Part shown: positions 61,320 to 64,000 of the stretch, in pieces
Position numbering within the stretch: position 1 is the stretch's first letter
Layout of the letters: the number at the start of each line of letters is the position of its first letter
From: Modestobacter sp. VKM Ac-2985
Lineage (GTDB): Bacteria; Actinomycetota; Actinomycetes; Mycobacteriales; Geodermatophilaceae
Direction: 5' to 3'
NCBI RefSeq assembly: GCF_026967925.1
Contig: NZ_JAPVBI010000001.1
Coordinates: forward strand, 310,001 to 374,000
DNA length: 64,000 bases
Made by a program: the position numbers and the translations under genes
The notes under the pieces: generated by a model
Seen by the model: the letters and a program-made list of their open reading frames with translations, nothing else
Database searches by the model: none
Told to the model about the DNA's origin: nothing

Positions 61320-63170
61320 ATGAGCGCACCCCTGAACCTGGTCAACCTCGAACGGGTGCACAAGGCACACGGCACGACGGTCATCCTCGACGACGTCTCC
61401 CTCGGGGTCGCGGCCGGCGAGCGGATCGGCGTGGTCGGCCGCAACGGCGGGGGCAAGTCCACCCTGCTCGGCGTCCTCACCGGCACCCAGGAGCCCGACT
61501 CCGGCCGGGTCACCCGACGCAGTGACCTGGCGATGGGCGTCCTCGACCAGACCGGCACGCTGCCGCCCGGGACGACGGTGCGCGACGTCGTGCTCCCGCC
61601 CTCCCGGTTCGCCGCCGAGCACGAGTGGGCCGGTGACGCCGCCGTCCGCTCGGTGCTCACCGGGCTGGAGCTGGACCGGATCGGGCTGGACTCCCCGGTC
61701 GCCCCGATGTCCGGCGGTGAACGGCGCCGCGTCGCGCTGGCCGCCCAGCTGATCCGCCCGCTGGACCTGCTGGTGCTCGACGAGCCGACCAACCACCTCG
61801 ACGTCGAGGGCGTCGCCTGGCTGGCCGAGTACGTGAAGGCCCGCACCGGCGGCCTGATCGTCGTCACCCACGACCGCTGGTTCCTCGACGAGGTCTCCAC
61901 CACCACGTGGGAGGTCGCCGACGGCAGCGTGCACGCCTACGAGGGCGGCTACTCGGCCTACACCCTGGCCCGCGCCGAGCGCTCCCGGATCGCCAACGTC
62001 ACCGAGGAGCGCCGGCTCAACCTGGTGCGCAAGGAGCTGGCCTGGCTGCGCCGGGGCCCGCCGGCCCGCACCAGCAAGCCGAAGTTCCGGATCGAGGCGG
62101 CCCAGGCGCTGATCGCCGACGAGCCGCCCGCCCGGGACACCATGGCGCTGGCCGGCTTCGCCGCCCGGCGGCTGGGCAAGACGGTCTACGACGTCGAGGA
62201 CGTCACCTTCACGGTGCGCGGCCGCGGTGACGACGCCGACGACCCCGCGGGTCCCGCCGACCCGGACGGCCCGCGGGAGCGCACGCTCTTCCGCGACCTC
62301 ACCTGGCACGTCGGCCCGGGCGACCGGATCGGCGTCGTCGGGGTGAACGGTGCGGGCAAGACCTCGCTGCTCAAGCTGCTGGTGGGGGAGGCGCAGCCCG
62401 ACGCCGGGCGCGTCGTCGTCGGCCAGACGGTGTCCGCGGCGTACCTGTCCCAGCACGTCACCGAGCTGGACCCCCGGCAGCGGGTGCTGGAGGCGGTGCA
62501 GGACGTCGCCCGGATCGCGAAGATCGGCAACCAGGAGATCTCGGCGTCCACGCTGGCCGAGCGCTTCGGCTTCGCGGCGAACCGGCAGTGGACGCCGGTG
62601 GGCGACCTCTCCGGCGGCGAGCGGCGCCGGCTGCAGCTGCTGCGGCTGCTGATGGCCGAGCCCAACGTGCTGCTGCTCGACGAGCCGACCAACGACCTGG
62701 ACATCGACACCCTCACCGCGCTGGAGGACCTGCTCGACAGCTTCCCCGGCACGGTGCTGGTGGTCAGCCACGACCGGTACTTCGTCGACCGGGTCTGCGA
62801 CTCGGTGGTCGCGCTGATGGGCGACGGCTCGCTGGCCGCGCTGCCCGGCGGGGTGGAGGAGTACCTGCGGCGCCGCGCCGCGGGAGAGGCCGCGCTGCCC
62901 GGGTCCGGCACCGCGGCGCCGGTGGGCAGATCCTCGGCCCCGGCGCACAGCGCGGCGGACTCCCGGGCCGCCCGCAAGGAGGCGTCCCGGCTGGAGCGCC
63001 GGATGCTCAAGCTGGACGCCGACGAGAAGAAGCTGCACGAGCAGCTGGCCGCGGCCGCCACCGACTACGGCAAGGCCGCCGAGCTCGACGCTCAGCTCAA
63101 GGCGCTGCAGGCGGAGAAGGAACAGGTCGAGACCGACTGGCTGGCCGCGGCCGAGGTCGCCGACGCCTGA
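61320..63170 (+). CDS. ABC-F family ATPase
   Basis: About 616 residues with two ATPase domains and no membrane part. Domain 1: VVGRNGGGKSTLLGVLTGTQ, MSGGERRRVALAAQLIRPLD and LVLDEPTNHLDVEGVAWLAE. Domain 2: VVGVNGAGKTSLLKLLVGEA, LSGGERRRLQLLRLLMAEPN and LLLDEPTNDLDIDTLTALED. The C-terminal 80 residues form a basic/acidic coiled coil as in Uup. ABC-F proteins act on the ribosome E-site or DNA; this is Uup/EttA-like rather than a drug-resistance type by layout. ATG at 61320 is preferred over GTGs at 61314/61317; the mRNA may be leaderless. Confidence 0.92.
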   Translation: MSAPLNLVNLERVHKAHGTTVILDDVSLGVAAGERIGVVGRNGGGKSTLLGVLTGTQEPDSGRVTRRSDLAMGVLDQTGTLPPGTTVRDVVLPPSRFAAEHEWAGDAAVRSVLTGLELDRIGLDSPVAPMSGGERRRVALAAQLIRPLDLLVLDEPTNHLDVEGVAWLAEYVKARTGGLIVVTHDRWFLDEVSTTTWEVADGSVHAYEGGYSAYTLARAERSRIANVTEERRLNLVRKELAWLRRGPPARTSKPKFRIEAAQALIADEPPARDTMALAGFAARRLGKTVYDVEDVTFTVRGRGDDADDPAGPADPDGPRERTLFRDLTWHVGPGDRIGVVGVNGAGKTSLLKLLVGEAQPDAGRVVVGQTVSAAYLSQHVTELDPRQRVLEAVQDVARIAKIGNQEISASTLAERFGFAANRQWTPVGDLSGGERRRLQLLRLLMAEPNVLLLDEPTNDLDIDTLTALEDLLDSFPGTVLVVSHDRYFVDRVCDSVVALMGDGSLAALPGGVEEYLRRRAAGEAALPGSGTAAPVGRSSAPAHSAADSRAARKEASRLERRMLKLDADEKKLHEQLAAAATDYGKAAELDAQLKALQAEKEQVETDWLAAAEVADA

Positions 63171-63180
63171 CGGAGCACCC

Positions 63181-63222
63181 CCTCGGGGCCGGCCGTGAGC
63201 GTGCTCACTGCTGGCCCCGGGG
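63181..63222. terminator. Long two-part hairpin after the ABC-F gene
   Basis: The left arm from CCTCGGGGCCGGC pairs with the right arm GCTGGCCCCGGGG, with two wobble pairs. The top is closed by GTGAGC/GCTCAC around a 2-nt loop. It lies 10 bases after the ABC-F stop. Confidence 0.75.
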
Positions 63223-63341
63223 ATGGACCGTTCGACTCGCCGCGACCGGCGGCGCCCAGGAGGATGGCCCACGACGCTCGAACGCGCTGAGCCACAGGCG
63301 CGCTGCTGCCCGCCAGCCTGAGAACGACCGGAAGGGACCCG

Positions 63342-64000
63342 TTGGGCCTGCTGCTCCTGCTCCACCTCCTCGCCGCGGTCGGAGCCCCACTGCTCGTGCG
63401 GTGGTGGGGGCGACAAGCGTTCCTGGCCCTCGCCCTGGTGCCGGCCGCCGCGTTCGGGTGGGCGCTCACCCAGCTGGGCACCGTCGTCGGTGGGGGAGAC
63501 GTCCGGGAGACCGTCACCTGGATCCCGGCGCTGGACCTGCAGATCGCCCTGCGGCTGGACGCGCTGGCGCTGACCTTCGCCGCCCTGGTCACCGGGGTCG
63601 GCGCGCTGGTGCTGGTCTACTGCGCGCGCTACTTCGAGCCCGACGACGAGGGCGTCGGCCGGTTCGCCGGCGTGATGACCGCCTTCGCCGGTTCCATGCT
63701 CGGCCTGGTGCTGGCCGACGACGTGCTGGTGCTCTACGTCTTCTGGGAGCTCACCACCGTCTTCTCGTTCCTGCTGATCGGCGGCTCGGGGGCCAAGCTG
63801 GCCGGGCGGCGGGCGGCCAGCCAGGCGCTGCTGCTCACCACGGCCGGCGGCCTGGCGATGCTCGTCGGGTTGCTGATGATCTCCTCCGCCAGTGGCAGCC
63901 GGCTGCTGTCGGAGATCGTCGCCGACCCCGGCAGCGGCCCGGTGCTGGTGGCCGGCACGATGCTCGTGCTGGCCGGTGCGGTGACCAAGTCGGCGATGGT
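63342..64000 (+). CDS. mnhA: Mrp/Mnh-type Na+/H+ antiporter subunit A (5' part only)
   Basis: The frame is open for 219 codons to the window edge. It starts with a TTG after GGAAGGG and a hydrophobic first helix (LLLLLHLLAAVGAPLLV). LDLQIALRLDALALTFAALV, VTGVGALVLVYCARYF and VLYVFWELTTVFSFLLIG are typical of MrpA/MnhA, which are related to NuoL. The full protein is usually 750-950 residues and forms the proton/sodium path of a multi-subunit antiporter. Other mrp genes are expected beyond the window. Confidence 0.9.
   Translation, partial: MGLLLLLHLLAAVGAPLLVRWWGRQAFLALALVPAAAFGWALTQLGTVVGGGDVRETVTWIPALDLQIALRLDALALTFAALVTGVGALVLVYCARYFEPDDEGVGRFAGVMTAFAGSMLGLVLADDVLVLYVFWELTTVFSFLLIGGSGAKLAGRRAASQALLLTTAGGLAMLVGLLMISSASGSRLLSEIVADPGSGPVLVAGTMLVLAGAVTKSAM

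Noticed and set aside
60456-63416. Open frame of nearly 1,000 codons antisense to the reductase and ABC-F genes
   Set aside because: No motif and unrealistic composition; it is the shadow of the plus-strand ABC-F gene.

Overview
The window is about 73-75% GC by eye. It uses GTG and TTG starts freely, packs genes into ATGA/GTGA-overlapping operons and has actinobacterial markers: PucR-type and CebR-type regulators, a TadA-associated protein, DUF2630, and a small SRP RNA upstream of dnaX. The best guess is a Geodermatophilales-like actinobacterium (Blastococcus, Modestobacter or Geodermatophilus type). No rRNA, transposase, integrase, CRISPR array or phage gene was seen, so this looks like ordinary chromosome.

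Layout. 1-3.0 kb: a truncated FMN-dependent alpha-hydroxy-acid oxidase, a secreted proline-rich protein and a MarR regulator. 3.0-10.8 kb: a seven-gene operon for ADP-heptose and a heptose-containing glycan, comprising a GT2-GmhB fusion, two GT9 heptosyltransferase-like proteins, two GT-B glycosyltransferases, GmhA and HldE. This is unexpected in an organism whose other genes suggest it has no LPS. 10.8-19.4 kb: a substrate-binding/VWA protein, a branched-chain amino-acid type ABC operon (livGFHMK) and a divergent PucR regulator. 19.4-26.1 kb: DUF2630, TyrA, a PaaI thioesterase, the TadA-associated protein, a HAD phosphatase, TadA, two tRNA-Ser genes, a lipoprotein, a Ser/Thr kinase and a small helical protein. 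26-34.3 kb: a DMT exporter whose 3' end is antisense to tRNA-Ser, the SRP RNA, YceI, DnaX, a KhtTU K+/H+ antiporter, an MFS transporter, YbaB and RecR. 34.3-40.7 kb: MetNIQ, a Rieske protein, a double VOC protein and a TPM-domain protein. 40.9-48.7 kb: a dipeptide-type ABC operon with a fused DppDF ATPase, and two tandem pirins. 48.7-57.0 kb: a CebEFG-MsiK-like sugar uptake system with GH1 and GH88-like hydrolases under a divergent LacI regulator that has visible operators. 57.0-64 kb: a circularly permuted ATP-grasp / alpha-E / transglutaminase operon, a RibD-like reductase, an ABC-F ATPase and the start of an MrpA/MnhA antiporter subunit.

Two families of structured intergenic elements run through the window. 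The first is a perfect palindrome with core AAATGGCCATTT or AGATGGCCATCT (four copies: 9.8, 34.3, 37.3 and 58.7 kb). Its arms vary but stay exactly self-complementary. The second is a nested hairpin, two copies of which carry the loop GCGAGCYTGCGAGT (27.9 and 46.7 kb), with a diverged third copy at 51.2 kb. One member of each family has the same outer arm (CCTCGTCC/GGACGAGG), which suggests a modular hairpin system placed at gene ends. In addition, both operons whose solute-binding gene precedes its permease genes carry a 13-bp perfect hairpin at exactly that junction. The palindromes and the heptose operon are the strongest candidates for something undescribed.
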